From Chytriomyces cf. hyalinus JEL632 (lineage: Eukaryota > Chytridiomycota > Chytridiomycetes > Chytridiales > Chytriomycetaceae), in NCBI GenBank assembly GCA_025435555.1, contig JAIWWG010000087.1, positions 1 through 64,000 of the forward strand: a stretch of 64,000 nt of DNA, given 5' to 3'. Each line of letters begins with the position of its first letter. Position 1 is the stretch's first letter. Positions 1-10,032 of the stretch are shown here, in pieces. Position numbers and translations under genes: made by a program. The notes under the pieces were generated by a model that saw only the letters and a list, made by a program, of their open reading frames with translations, was not told where the DNA came from and did no database searches.

Positions 1-1773
1 TGCATATTGAAACCTCCGATGGCCGACTCTTCGTCTCTCAGCCACATGCAATGAACGCCTCACTTCTCGACACGGATCCAGAGGTCTTTGATATTATCGA
101 GAAGGAGAAACAGCGTCAGAGAGAGCATTGTCTTGATTCCTTCAGAGGTGGCTGTACGCTTTGCTTGATCATGCATGGGCTGATGAGAACAACAATACAG
201 AACTTCACCTCGACAGCTGTCATGGGAGCTTTGGGTTCCGTGATGCAGAACAAGTACTCGGAAGGATACCCGGGAGCACGGTGGGGCATTTCAACTTGAC
301 ATTGCGTGCAAAAAGAACCTGACTCATACTTGACAGGTACTACGGTGGAAACGAGTTTATCGACCAGGCGGAAACTCTTTGCCAAAGACGCGCTTTGGAC
401 TTGTTCGACTTGGACCCCGCAAAGTGGGGGCTCAACGTCCAGGCACTTTCCGGTGCGCTTCCGATTCAAGAAAACGAAAGCCTTCAATGGTCAACCTCTC
501 TAAAAACTCCCTTCTCTCAACTCAAAGGGTGCTCCGGGCCAACCTGTACGTATACAATGCTCTCATGAAGCCCCACGAACGCCTGATGGGCCTCGACCTC
601 CCCCCACGGAGGCCATCTCTCCCACGGCTTCCAAACCGACAACCAAAAAAATCTCCGCCGTCTCAATCTACTTCGAATCCATGCCCTACCGCGTTCGCGA
701 AGACACGGGCGTAATTGACTTTGACATGCTGAAAAAACTGCAGCCTTGTACAGACCCAAAGTACTTATCGCTGGTGCCAGTGCGTATCCGCGAAACTGGG
801 AATTTGGAGCCATGAAGGAGGTTGCGTCGAGTGTGGGCGCGTATTTGCTTGCGGATATTGCGCACACGAGTGGGCTTGTTGGGGCGGGGGTTTTACCGCA
901 TCCGTTTGATCATGCGGATGTTGTTACGACGACTACGCACAAGTCTTTACGTGGACCAAGGTAACTGCCCAGTGTTTTTTTGGAATCTGAATGGGAGAAT
1001 TAACACCTTCGCCAAAAAAAAAACAGAGGTGCTATGATCTTCTACCGCAAGGGTGTCCGCTCAGTCGACAAGAAGGGCAAGGAAATCATGTACGACCTGG
1101 AAAACCCCATCAACGCCTCCGTGTTCCCAGGCCACCAAGGTGGTCCCCACAACCATACCATCACTGCCCTAGCAGTCGCATTGAAACAGGCAAAAACTCC
1201 CGAATTCAAGGCATACCAAGTGCAAGTCTTGAAAAACGCGAAAGCCATGGAAAACGCATTCCGCGCTCGCGGGTTTGACATGGTCAGCGGAGGAACCGAC
1301 ACACACTTGCTGCTCGTGGATTTGCGAAACAAGAAAATAGATGGTGCCCGCGTTGAACGGATTATGGAACTCGTCAACATTGCTGCAAACAAAAACACGG
1401 TTCCTGGAGACAAGTCGGCGTTGATTCCACATGGATTAAGGATGGGAAGCCCTGCCATGACTACTCGTGGGCTTGTGGAGAAGGACTTTGAGACTGTGAC
1501 TGGGTTTGTCGTTCGGGCGGTGGAGATTGCGGTTGCATTGAAAGGACAAGCTTCAGGTGACTCTTTAAATGTTGTTGATGCATGTTTTAAGCTCGTTTTC
1601 TTACATTTTCTGCGCAAAATCGACTGACAGGTACCAAGCTGAAGGACTTTAAGGAGCTTGTTGGAGATGGATCAAAGTTCCCTGAAATTGCGGCGCTCAA
1701 GAAGGATGTGGTCGAGTTCTCAAAGACCTTCCCAACCATTGGATTCGAGGAATCTTCGCTGAGATACAAATAA
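1..1773 (+). CDS. SHMT: Serine hydroxymethyltransferase, 5' partial, with apparent frameshifts
   Basis: PLP enzyme that interconverts serine and glycine with tetrahydrofolate one-carbon units. Family blocks are read in order: DTDPEV near the N-terminus, [45 protein letters not shown], the PLP-lysine motif [32 protein letters not shown], and [22 protein letters not shown]. It ends SLRYK-stop. Introns inferred: about 148-200, 281-336, 453-527, 961-1026 and 1557-1630. From 746 to the stop the frame is clean. Between about 130 and 745 the conserved protein jumps frame repeatedly: a short deletion near 135, extra G at the exon starting 528 and again near 538, an extra C in the C-run at 599, an extra A in the A-run near 645, and a missing T near 740. 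The true start may lie before base 1; the ATG at 51 is in frame. Either poor consensus sequence or recent decay would explain the indels. Confidence 0.9.
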
Positions 1774-1914
1774 GCGCTTGCCCGTAATTCCCTTTTCCTT
1801 TTCCCCGATCGCGATGGATCCGTTAGCAAGCGCGATTAAAGCTTGCCTGATTATGCAGACTCATGTAACATCTTGCTTTTATTTATTTGACAATAACATC
1901 AAGTCCGGAGGTTA

Positions 1915-3965
1915 CTATTCCTTCAGTTCACTTGTCGGACTCACTGCATCCGCTTTTGACTCGTTTGCTGGTAGAGCAGCTTGACTATCCTTCACTTGTG
2001 AATTGCCATTCCGCGCTGACGCCGCCGAACCAGGCCTAGCGCTATTTGCCTCAGCCTGTTTCTTCCTCGTCGAGTGAACAGAAAGCGCGTCTGTAGAAGC
2101 TTTGACAACCACAACTTGATCCTGCATAATCACACCGGGCAACTCTGGCGCACTCCGATTATCAAGACTCTGTGCCGAATTGGAAGCCGCAGCACTCGTG
2201 CGACTCGTAACAGACCCCATCTTGCTTCGAATCGTGCTCGTGTCCACATCAAACACGACATGTTCGCTGCGGTTTTCCATCAAATCGTATGCAGAGGATC
2301 TGTTTGAAGCGAGACTTGATCGCGATATGCTAACTTGTTTTTGGATTTCATCGAGTTTTTGTGTCCATATGATGGAGCGTTTGCGTTCAGTTTGCGGGGG
2401 TAAGGTGCGGAAATCGAAAAGGGTGAATTTTTCTTCAATTTTGACGTATTCTTTGGCCATTTCGACGGATTGTTTGCTCATTTTGCTAAAGTTGGCGGCT
2501 GCATTGTTGGATTTCAGAATATTGCGTCGCAAGCTAAAATGGAACAAAGACACTACTACTCACGCTTGCCTTCTTTATTCTTCTTTCGCGCTTTGGCTTT
2601 CAAAGGTGCGTCTTCGTAAAACATTTCGTCCATTTCGTGTTTATCGTCAAAGTTGAATTTTGAAGCCTGTGAAACAACAAGTCATCGACATTAACCATCC
2701 CTTAAGTGTTATCCAACTCACATCAGGAATATACGGCGGTGTCAACGTCAACTTCTCCATCGCATCCCAATCAATATCAATAAACCAGGCATGCGTATTA
2801 ATCCGTGTATCTCCGCCACTTTCTTTCGATCCAAGTCGGTCACAAGCAGGCCGTGTTAAGAACCCGCGAATCATGTCCTGACATTCGGGGGAAATGATAA
2901 TGTTTTCTTCGGCGGCGGGGAACTCGAGTGGGCCGCTCATAATGAGTTTTTTGAGGTCGTCATTTTTTTTGGCGCGGAATGGTCGCTATTGTTTTTAATT
3001 TTTTTGGAGGGAGAAGGGGTTTTGTTGGTGTTGTTTTTGGAAGAGAGATTGATTGTTTACTTTTCCGCAGAGCATTTCGTAATGGATGACGCCGAGACTC
3101 CACCAATCGATCGTGTAGGTATATCCTCCTTTCTGCTCTAGAATTTCTGGTGCTGTTTTCCAATGAATGCGATTGTGAGTGGGTGAGTGAGTGTCAACCA
3201 AGTCTGGATTCCTCCATACCCATATACACCAAACTTCCTGCTACGGCATGTAAAGATTTTCCTTCTTTCCAATACGTTGAAATGTTGAAATCCGTTAAAC
3301 ACGCGTGTCCCCTCTCGTCCAGCAGAACTGCAGACGAAAGTTGATGAATCTTTCACCGAACATTAACAAAAAATAGGCTCACTATTATCCGGCTTCAAAT
3401 CCCGATGCACAACATTCTTTGAATGTAAATACATGAGCCCGAGTGAAATCTCTGCCACATAAAACCGGACCATTTCTTCCGTCAACTTTCCCCCGAAATT
3501 CGTCAAAAGAAAGCGCATGTCGCCGCCCAGTTTTAAATCCATCACCATGAACATGTGGTCATCGTCTTGGAACGCAAACTGTAAATTACTTACAGACAAA
3601 AAAACGAGAGTTGTTTTGCCTGTCTTTGATGCCCTGACTTTTTAACAAATAGACTCACCACACAAACGGGCAGTGCACAACTTCGAGCAATTTGCGTTCC
3701 TGAATAATGTTATCGACAGCCTTCATTTTTATGCATTGCTCCTTGTTGATGTACTTGAGCGCAAACTTTTCCTTCAGTTGTTTGTGTTGGACGATTTTGA
3801 CTTTTCCAAACGCGCCTTTTCCGATAGATCGAAGAAGTTCGAAGTGGGACAAATTTACTGTGATGAAAGCGGGAATTTGGTTTTCGTGGTTGAGAAGTAA
3901 CCCAGAGAGAGCGAACCTTCTTGGTTGAAATCGACCACGTCGTCTTTCGAACAACAGGCTCCCAT
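1915..3965 (-). CDS. YANK/STK32-like AGC Ser/Thr kinase, copy 1
   Basis: Spliced protein kinase. The start at 3965 gives MGACCSKDDVVDF, a short exon ending in a phase-1 intron and followed by the kinase domain. The glycine loop is GKGAFGKV, the catalytic lysine lies in FALKYI, the catalytic loop is VVHRDLKPDN, the metal motif is TDFNIS (DFN rather than DFG), then APEIL and DWWSLGV. The MG start followed by CC predicts N-myristoylation plus palmitoylation, hence membrane attachment. After the kinase domain comes a YANK-type segment and a long polar tail of about 210 residues containing FTLFDFRTLPP. DFN instead of DFG and the C-terminal block after PPYIPD fit the STK32/YANK family. At least six introns, near 2560, 2670, 3000, 3200-3370, 3600 and 3900. 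First of three same-strand copies; substrates unknown. Confidence 0.85.
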
Positions 3966-4217
3966 GGCTTAATAGATGATTTGAGGTTTCGTAATGGATC
4001 GGTTTCAGAGCGCCTAGAGATGATGTGTCGTCGGCTGATTGTTTGATGGAAAGATTTCTCGCGTCTTCTTTTACTTCTTTCTCATGAGAATACGGGATGT
4101 GGTATCTGCTGTCCCCGCCTGGTTTTGTTTCTGGAAACTGGGCTTTATGAGTTGAACAGCTTTAGTGCTCATGATTTTATTTCGATATTTCGACAGGGCA
4201 TGATGAGTTAAAAAAAG

Positions 4218-6314
4218 TCACTCGACCGGAGTCGTTTCCATTTTTTCGGGTAGCGCCGGTTCCTGAATTTTTGGATCTGCTTCGGTAACTGACGCAACGA
4301 TTCCTGCTACTGCGGTTTCTTCTTTCGTGGCGTTTTCGTTGTTGGCGGTGCTTTCGACCTTGTTCGCCACTTCGGCGTCCAACTTAACAGCAGGCAACTC
4401 GGGTGCCAGGAAATTATCATCCGTCGTTGCAACTCTAAATCCAGAAGCATAACTCGACTTCCTTTCCGGAATCCCAGGAATCAACTCAACATAATCAACT
4501 TTATCCAAATCCACTTTCGAATTCTTCAAACTACGCAAATCTTTGGGCATATCGGGCAGCGGCTCATCAATCTTGTCCAAATCCATTCTCGAGCTTTTAC
4601 AGCTTCGAATACTGAAATCATCGGCATCAAATACAATGTATTCTGACCGTGCATCGTAGTCTTCGGCTTTGCGGTAGAGTGAGGCAGTGCTTTGGAGACT
4701 GCTGGAGAGACTGTTTTTGCTGGCTTGGCCTGGGTCTGAACCTGTTGCGACTGCGACAACGGCGGTTTGTTGTTCTTTTGGAGCAGGTTTTTCTGCTGGA
4801 GATGGGGTTGGTTTTGTGAAATCGTAGTCGCGAAATTCTTTGTCGAAGCGCTGGTTTTCTTCGGGATTGTTTAAACTGATTTTGCTGAGGCCTGTTAATA
4901 GAGGGATGTGTGGATTTGAGTTCCTTTCTTTGGTTTAAACGTGTGAGGAAGTTATGTTTACTTTTCCCGTCCGCGTCCGTTTTCCGCCGCGTTGCTTTGA
5001 GTGGCTTGTCTTCGTACAGCGCCTCTTCAATCTCGAACGCCATATCAAAGTTCTCCTTTGCCTTATTTTTCCCTCTGTAAGACGCATCAACATGAATTCA
5101 AAGGCACTCACATCCGGAACATAAAGCGGCTTCCCACCCCCAGTCTTCATCACTTCCCATTCATACCCTTTAAACCAATCATGCTCCAAGATTTTCGACT
5201 CTCCACCCATTTCTTTTGACCCCAATCGTTCTGTCAACTTGCGGTTCAAAAAGCCGCCAATAATATCGTTGCACTCTTTTGAGATGGTAAGTTTGGGATC
5301 TTCGTTGTATTTGATGCGCGAATTTGTAATGTTGTATCTGACTTCGTCGTCATTTTTGCCGCGGAAGGGACGCTGTGTAAGTTATGTGAGTTTATCTTCC
5401 TTTTTTGAGGGTTAGAGGAGGCTGCTCACTCTGCCGTAAGCAAGCTCATAAACCATGACTCCAAGACTCCACCAATCAATAGTGAACGTGTATCCGGTCT
5501 TTGCAAATATCTCGGGTGCTGTGGTGGATTCGGTGAGAATGTACTGAAAGGCTATCGCAAGATATCAAAACGTTACCCATGTAGACGAGTGTTCCCGCAC
5601 TTCGAAACATCATTTTCGATTCGGAATAATACGCGGCGAGGTTAAAGTCGGTCAGACATGCGTGGCCCGTTTCATCGAGAAGAACTGTATCATCATAAAA
5701 TGAGAGTCAGAATAACTGGAATTGCGCCACAAGGAATAAAAAATCACCATTTTCAGGTTTAATATCCTTGTGCACAACGCGTCTTGAGTGCAGATACATT
5801 AAACCCAGCGTAATTTCGGCAACCATGAATTTGACAACTTCCTCCTTCAAACAACCAAATTTTCCAATCAAGAAACGCAAGTCCCCGCCGCCTTTCAGAT
5901 CAATAACCATAAATAAGTACTCGTCGTCTTGAAACGCGTATCGAAGGTTGCTGTGTATTTGTGTTTAGCCGTGTTGGTAGACTTCTCAGATGATGGTCTC
6001 ACCAAACGAAAGGACAGTGAATATCCTCCAACATGTCGCGTTCCTGAATAATACTCGTAATCGCGCGTTTTTCGATACATAGCTGCTTTGAAATGTACTT
6101 GAGCGCGTATTCATTTTTCGTATTTTTGTGTTTGACGATCTTGACTTTTCCAAACGCGCCTTTGCCGATTTGGCGGACGAGTTCAAAGTGGGCAAGTTGG
6201 GCTGTAGTGGGGTCTGGGTTTATGGACATGATATTGCATCTAGAAGGAATCGGATTCACCCTTCTCGCTAAAGTCAGCGACGAGTTCCTCTTCCTTCGCA
6301 CAGCAGGCGCCCAT
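4218..6314 (-). CDS. YANK/STK32-like AGC Ser/Thr kinase, copy 2 (HKD catalytic loop)
   Basis: Paralogue of the upstream and downstream kinases. The start at 6314 gives MGACCAKEEELVADF, again a dual lipidation signature encoded by a short first exon; the intron is about 6198-6259. The kinase domain has GKGAFGKV, YALKYIS, then VVHKDIKPEN, TDFNLA, APEIF and DWWSLGV. The catalytic-loop Arg of HRD is Lys here, while the catalytic Asp, the Asn and the metal Asp remain, so it is probably active but atypical. The tail is the longest and most acidic of the four copies and carries FRDYDFTKP, a hydrophobic-motif-like block shared by the paralogues. It ends METTPVE-stop. Same strand as copy 1, about 250 bp upstream of it. 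Confidence 0.85.
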
Positions 6315-6521
6315 TCGTTTTTTTCTCTTGACGAGTTTTTTGTAAATCTCTTGGGAAACCTTTTGTTCAAACACATTCTGGGAAGTAAAAGGAAATTAAA
6401 AATTCAACACCTTATCGAGATTGTTTGGGTGGTACTGCATTTATGAGTAGACACACCGTGCAGCAACCAAACTTGAAATCGAATGCCAATGGAAGCCAAC
6501 TAAAAATAAAATTACACTTTT

Positions 6522-7463
6522 TTAATGTTTAGTCTCGTTTTGCAACCAACTCGACTCTTCTTTGCTTTGGGAACTGTAATTTGTTGACTGGTAGCTTGAT
6601 GCAAACAGTTTGCTGTATCCTCCCTCCAACTCCATTTTCATAGCGAGCAGTACAACAGCCAGCAAGCATGCAATCGAGTACGCGCATGCATGCATCAGAT
6701 TCACGTAGGCGTTCAAAGAGGGGAACAGTTCGCTGGGAATAAGGATCCCAAGACCCACAAAGGACAGACAAGTCGACAAGAGACCGTATCTGGCGACAAT
6801 TTCAGTGCGGTGCCATTGATTTGCAGCTTCCGGGTTTCCGTTAAATCGGCCAGAAAGCGCAGTCGGAGCAGGGTTTTGGAAGAGAAAGTACAGGAAACAT
6901 ACAAACAGGCCAACGTCCAACAAAAACAACCCAACAACAGCAGAGACCGTACATATTCGGTAGAAAAGGATGTCAACGATGCGTTCCTCATACAGAACGC
7001 ATGAAATAAACTGTGCCGAGAATAGGATCGGGTTTACAGCTGCGAGCACCGTCAAGATCCAAAACACGAAATCGCTGTGATTTCGAAGAATAGATTTGGA
7101 TCTCGACCATGAATAAACGCAGTAGCTTGATTCGAAAATGGTTCCACCCAGTGCGCCAATTGAAACAATTCCTTTTATGACCCAAGTGGAGTGGGCGTAG
7201 GTAAGGGACACCAGCAGCGAGGATACAAGTAAGGTTGATCCCAAAATCATTCCAACCAGAGAAAAGTTGAAGACGGTACAGATTCCTTTCAAAGCGCGTC
7301 CATGTTTGGACTGATTGGCGCTGGATGTTACGCGTTTCATATCACGGAGAGCTGACTTGAACAGGATGGAAGCCAGCAACAAGAAACAGATGGCCATGAT
7401 GGAGATCATAACTGCGGATATGCAGAACGCAATGAGATCGGGTTGAGTTATATCTTCCCGCAT
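6522..7463 (-). CDS. Seven-transmembrane protein, unrecognised family
   Basis: Single-exon 313-residue protein with about seven hydrophobic helices, roughly residues 10-35, 65-90, 95-115, 130-155, 165-195, 225-245 and 255-275, and a polar Ser-rich C-terminal tail. The layout resembles a G-protein-coupled receptor, but no family motif is recognised. Between helices 5 and 6 it has EIVARYG, which a second 7TM gene at 30092-31042 has as IIARYG at the equivalent position; that gene also ends its last helix in a similar MK-containing stretch, so the two look like distant paralogues. It lies directly downstream of a broken Crinkler on the same strand, inside the kinase cluster. Receptor function is inference from topology only. 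Confidence 0.7.
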   Translation of the reverse strand: MREDITQPDLIAFCISAVMISIMAICFLLLASILFKSALRDMKRVTSSANQSKHGRALKGICTVFNFSLVGMILGSTLLVSSLLVSLTYAHSTWVIKGIVSIGALGGTIFESSYCVYSWSRSKSILRNHSDFVFWILTVLAAVNPILFSAQFISCVLYEERIVDILFYRICTVSAVVGLFLLDVGLFVCFLYFLFQNPAPTALSGRFNGNPEAANQWHRTEIVARYGLLSTCLSFVGLGILIPSELFPSLNAYVNLMHACAYSIACLLAVVLLAMKMELEGGYSKLFASSYQSTNYSSQSKEESSWLQNETKH

Positions 7464-7631
7464 TTTCTTTAAGATTTACGTTTCATTTCAACACGGTTTA
7501 CTGTTTACTGATCCCCACCCACAGCCACCTGGTGCCAATATAAATCAAAGCACGCAAAACCAAAAAATATCCGAGATTGTTGAATTGCAGGAACCCACAA
7601 ACGCGCACCCACAAGAAAACTGCCGCTGAGA

Positions 7632-8988
7632 TCAAACTTTAGAAGGAAGCAACCTTTCAAAAAAGATACCAGCGACTCTCATGGGAGTGTCGATGGGTTG
7701 CCAGCCAGTATGCTTGTTCAAGAAAGAGGAATGTCCAAATACGACAAAAAATACGTTTGGAATGTCAAGCCAGACACCAAGCATGTGTCTACCAAACAAC
7801 AGGAATTGGTCGCGTTGTGCAACGCTGTCCCCTTCGAACGCGTTTTCAATCCCATCAAGCAAATTAAGACAGTACCGGCAGAATCTGTTGAATCCCGCAA
7901 GAAGTCATAGACCGTCTTGTAATCGTTTGCAAGCATTGAAGGGGGAGTGATGAACATTGGTTCCAGAGCCTCCTTCAAATACGCCAACATGACTACTTGA
8001 AACGAATCTTTAGTCTTCCGCGCTGTTGTAAACTTGACACACATAGTGTGACATCCGCAAAGACTTTCTTCCATTGGGTATCTTCAGTCACGTCCCGCAA
8101 CTCTCGCGATTCGCCAATGTAGTACTTGCCAAAGTCTGCTCAAGCCTTGTAAATTCTCAGCAATTGGAATCATCTGGTCTTTCCCCTCCCCCTCAAACGC
8201 ATTTTTCCATTTGACCAATGACGATAATAGATTGAGATCATATTTCAGCCTTCCATTGGACAAGAGAAGTGATTTCTCGTGATTCGATTTCCATGCCAGA
8301 AATGCCAGGACGAATTCCGAAACATGGGTCTTGAGGAAACCAGCACAAGCACATGGCACAGCCCCTCCGGAGGTGAATCCAGGTAAAAACTCGCCTTCTG
8401 CAATGAGTTCATGACCTGAGAAAACACAACAAAATAAAGATGCAGTTAACAAGATAAGAAAAACGTTCACCTTGAAAAAGGATCCATCCTTCTCTACGCA
8501 GGTGCCTGGGGTACTGTGGAACATGGAACCTTCATCTTCACGTTTTCCGGATCCTTGGCATAACGTGCATTGCTTAGTGCCTCCTTCAAAATTTGAAGTT
8601 CATCTTTCATGAGTCTGCCTGTATCCTTTTTGAAGGTCCTAACAAGCGTGATTCTGTGCGCGTCAACATGTGCCTGAGAAACTTTGTTTTCTGCAAGAAT
8701 GAGCTTCTTGAGTTCACAGACATAATCTGTAGCATTGAATGTGACGGCAAATGACATGAGATAAGGTTCGCTGGCCAGTGCACAAAATACTTTGAAGTAA
8801 AAGTGGTTAGTTGACATATTCGACTTTGTTCGCAGATACTGCTCACCTTGGGTCTCCTTACGCACACAGGCTTCCAGTGGGTACGAAGCTCTCTCTTGCG
8901 TGATCTTGAGTAGAAGCGCCAATGCGAGAGCTGGGATGTGGATCAAAACACTTGTTCCATCATTTTTGGTAACATTTTCCTGTTTCAT
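7632..8988 (-). pseudogene. Crinkler (CRN) gene, broken by frameshifts
   Basis: The pieces align in order with the intact Crinkler at 28107-29737. They are a ubiquitin-like CRN N-terminal domain (starting VFCALAS, with ELKKLILAENK and the DAHRITLVRTF block), a segment VMNS...FYLDSPPE, a middle region, and a C-terminal NTPase-like part with LDGIENAFEGD (Walker-B-like) and NVFFVVFGHSSFLN. The frame changes near 8528, between 8084 and 8074, and near 7850, so no full product is encoded. Upstream of the CRN domain, about 8845-8935, lies a degraded copy of exon 1 of mitochondrial EF-Ts followed by the same gtgagca splice donor. CRN proteins are known from oomycetes and chytrids as intracellular or secreted effectors; this copy is probably dead. 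Confidence 0.75.
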
Positions 8989-9378
8989 GTTTCAAAAAGC
9001 CACAAAAAAACACAATCTCACCTCCAACGAAGCACTGTTCTACCAAGACATTTTACACTCTTTCGAGGAGGCAGAGGTTTTCGAGTACATTTTTCCAGCC
9101 ATATTTAGTCGCCACCCAAACAGCCACACAATTACAAAACGATAAAAACCGCGTCAAAGGAGTTAAGTATGAACGGTACGGTTTCGAAGAAAGATTGGAG
9201 AGTGCGGTACGACAGCGTGCGATTTAACTGCAGAAATGCGCTGGAACTGCAGAAAGCAACAACGAAGGGAAAACACAGACGAAATACACTTTCCAGAAGG
9301 GACCAGTCCTATTAAAATGAACAAGAGGGGGGATATTGTGAAGAGATGCCCGAATTTATTTTAAATGCGCCGCTTGAC

Positions 9379-9960
9379 TCAAAAGAGCAGTTTCATCCAC
9401 CACGGCTTTTGCTTTTGCGCGGTTAAATTTACAGGTTTTTCGCGCTTTGGAAGCCATTTTACAGAGTTGCTGCGGAACATGGGCCATGGCGGGACACAGA
9501 TCTGGATATCGTTGTTGTTGAGTATTTTCGAAGATGGAATGCAGCTCGTGGAATTGCTCACAATCATGGCCAGTAGGAATCCAGCAACATTAATTGCGAC
9601 GAGAAGAAGGAGAGATTCGTATGCGTATCCAACAAAGAAGGAAATGATCTACGAATGCGATGAGCGAGAACAAGTCAGGATAGAAATATGCGGAGGCATT
9701 GGCCGATATAGAATGAATTGAAGACTTCATATTCGCTTGAGTAACGCACCCCAAACAAAATCATCAGTCCCTGAAAGATTCGCTCAACCAGAATCTGTCC
9801 GCTGTAATCCTGTCGAAAAGCGAAGAGAGCTGAATCAGACGAGCGCACAAGCAGCGTTTCGAAGGCTGTTCCGTTCACGCGCGGGGCACTGTTACCACAA
9901 GCGACTCTTTCTTGGCCATATCCAGTTGTTGTTTTACGAAAGGAAATATTTACGCATCGT
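9379..9960 (-). pseudogene. Possible decayed membrane-protein gene
   Basis: The reverse strand shows hydrophobic stretches scattered over different frames: MILFGVRYSSE-like near 9750, a second segment near 9690, and a convincing helix with a GYAYESLLLLVAINVAGFLL core near 9590-9640, followed by an open tail to about 9380. Stops and frame changes separate them, so no intact reading frame exists. The position, upstream of the broken Crinkler, suggests a remnant of another 7TM-type gene, but sequence similarity to the two intact 7TM genes is weak. An unrecognised intron structure is the alternative. Between 8990 and 9379 I see no gene. Confidence 0.3.
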
Positions 9961-10032
9961 AAATTTAGATTCAAGAAATGTCTGTATTTATATCGGGCGT
10001 TGTTTGTTTCGCCAGTTTTCCCAAACAGAGAG

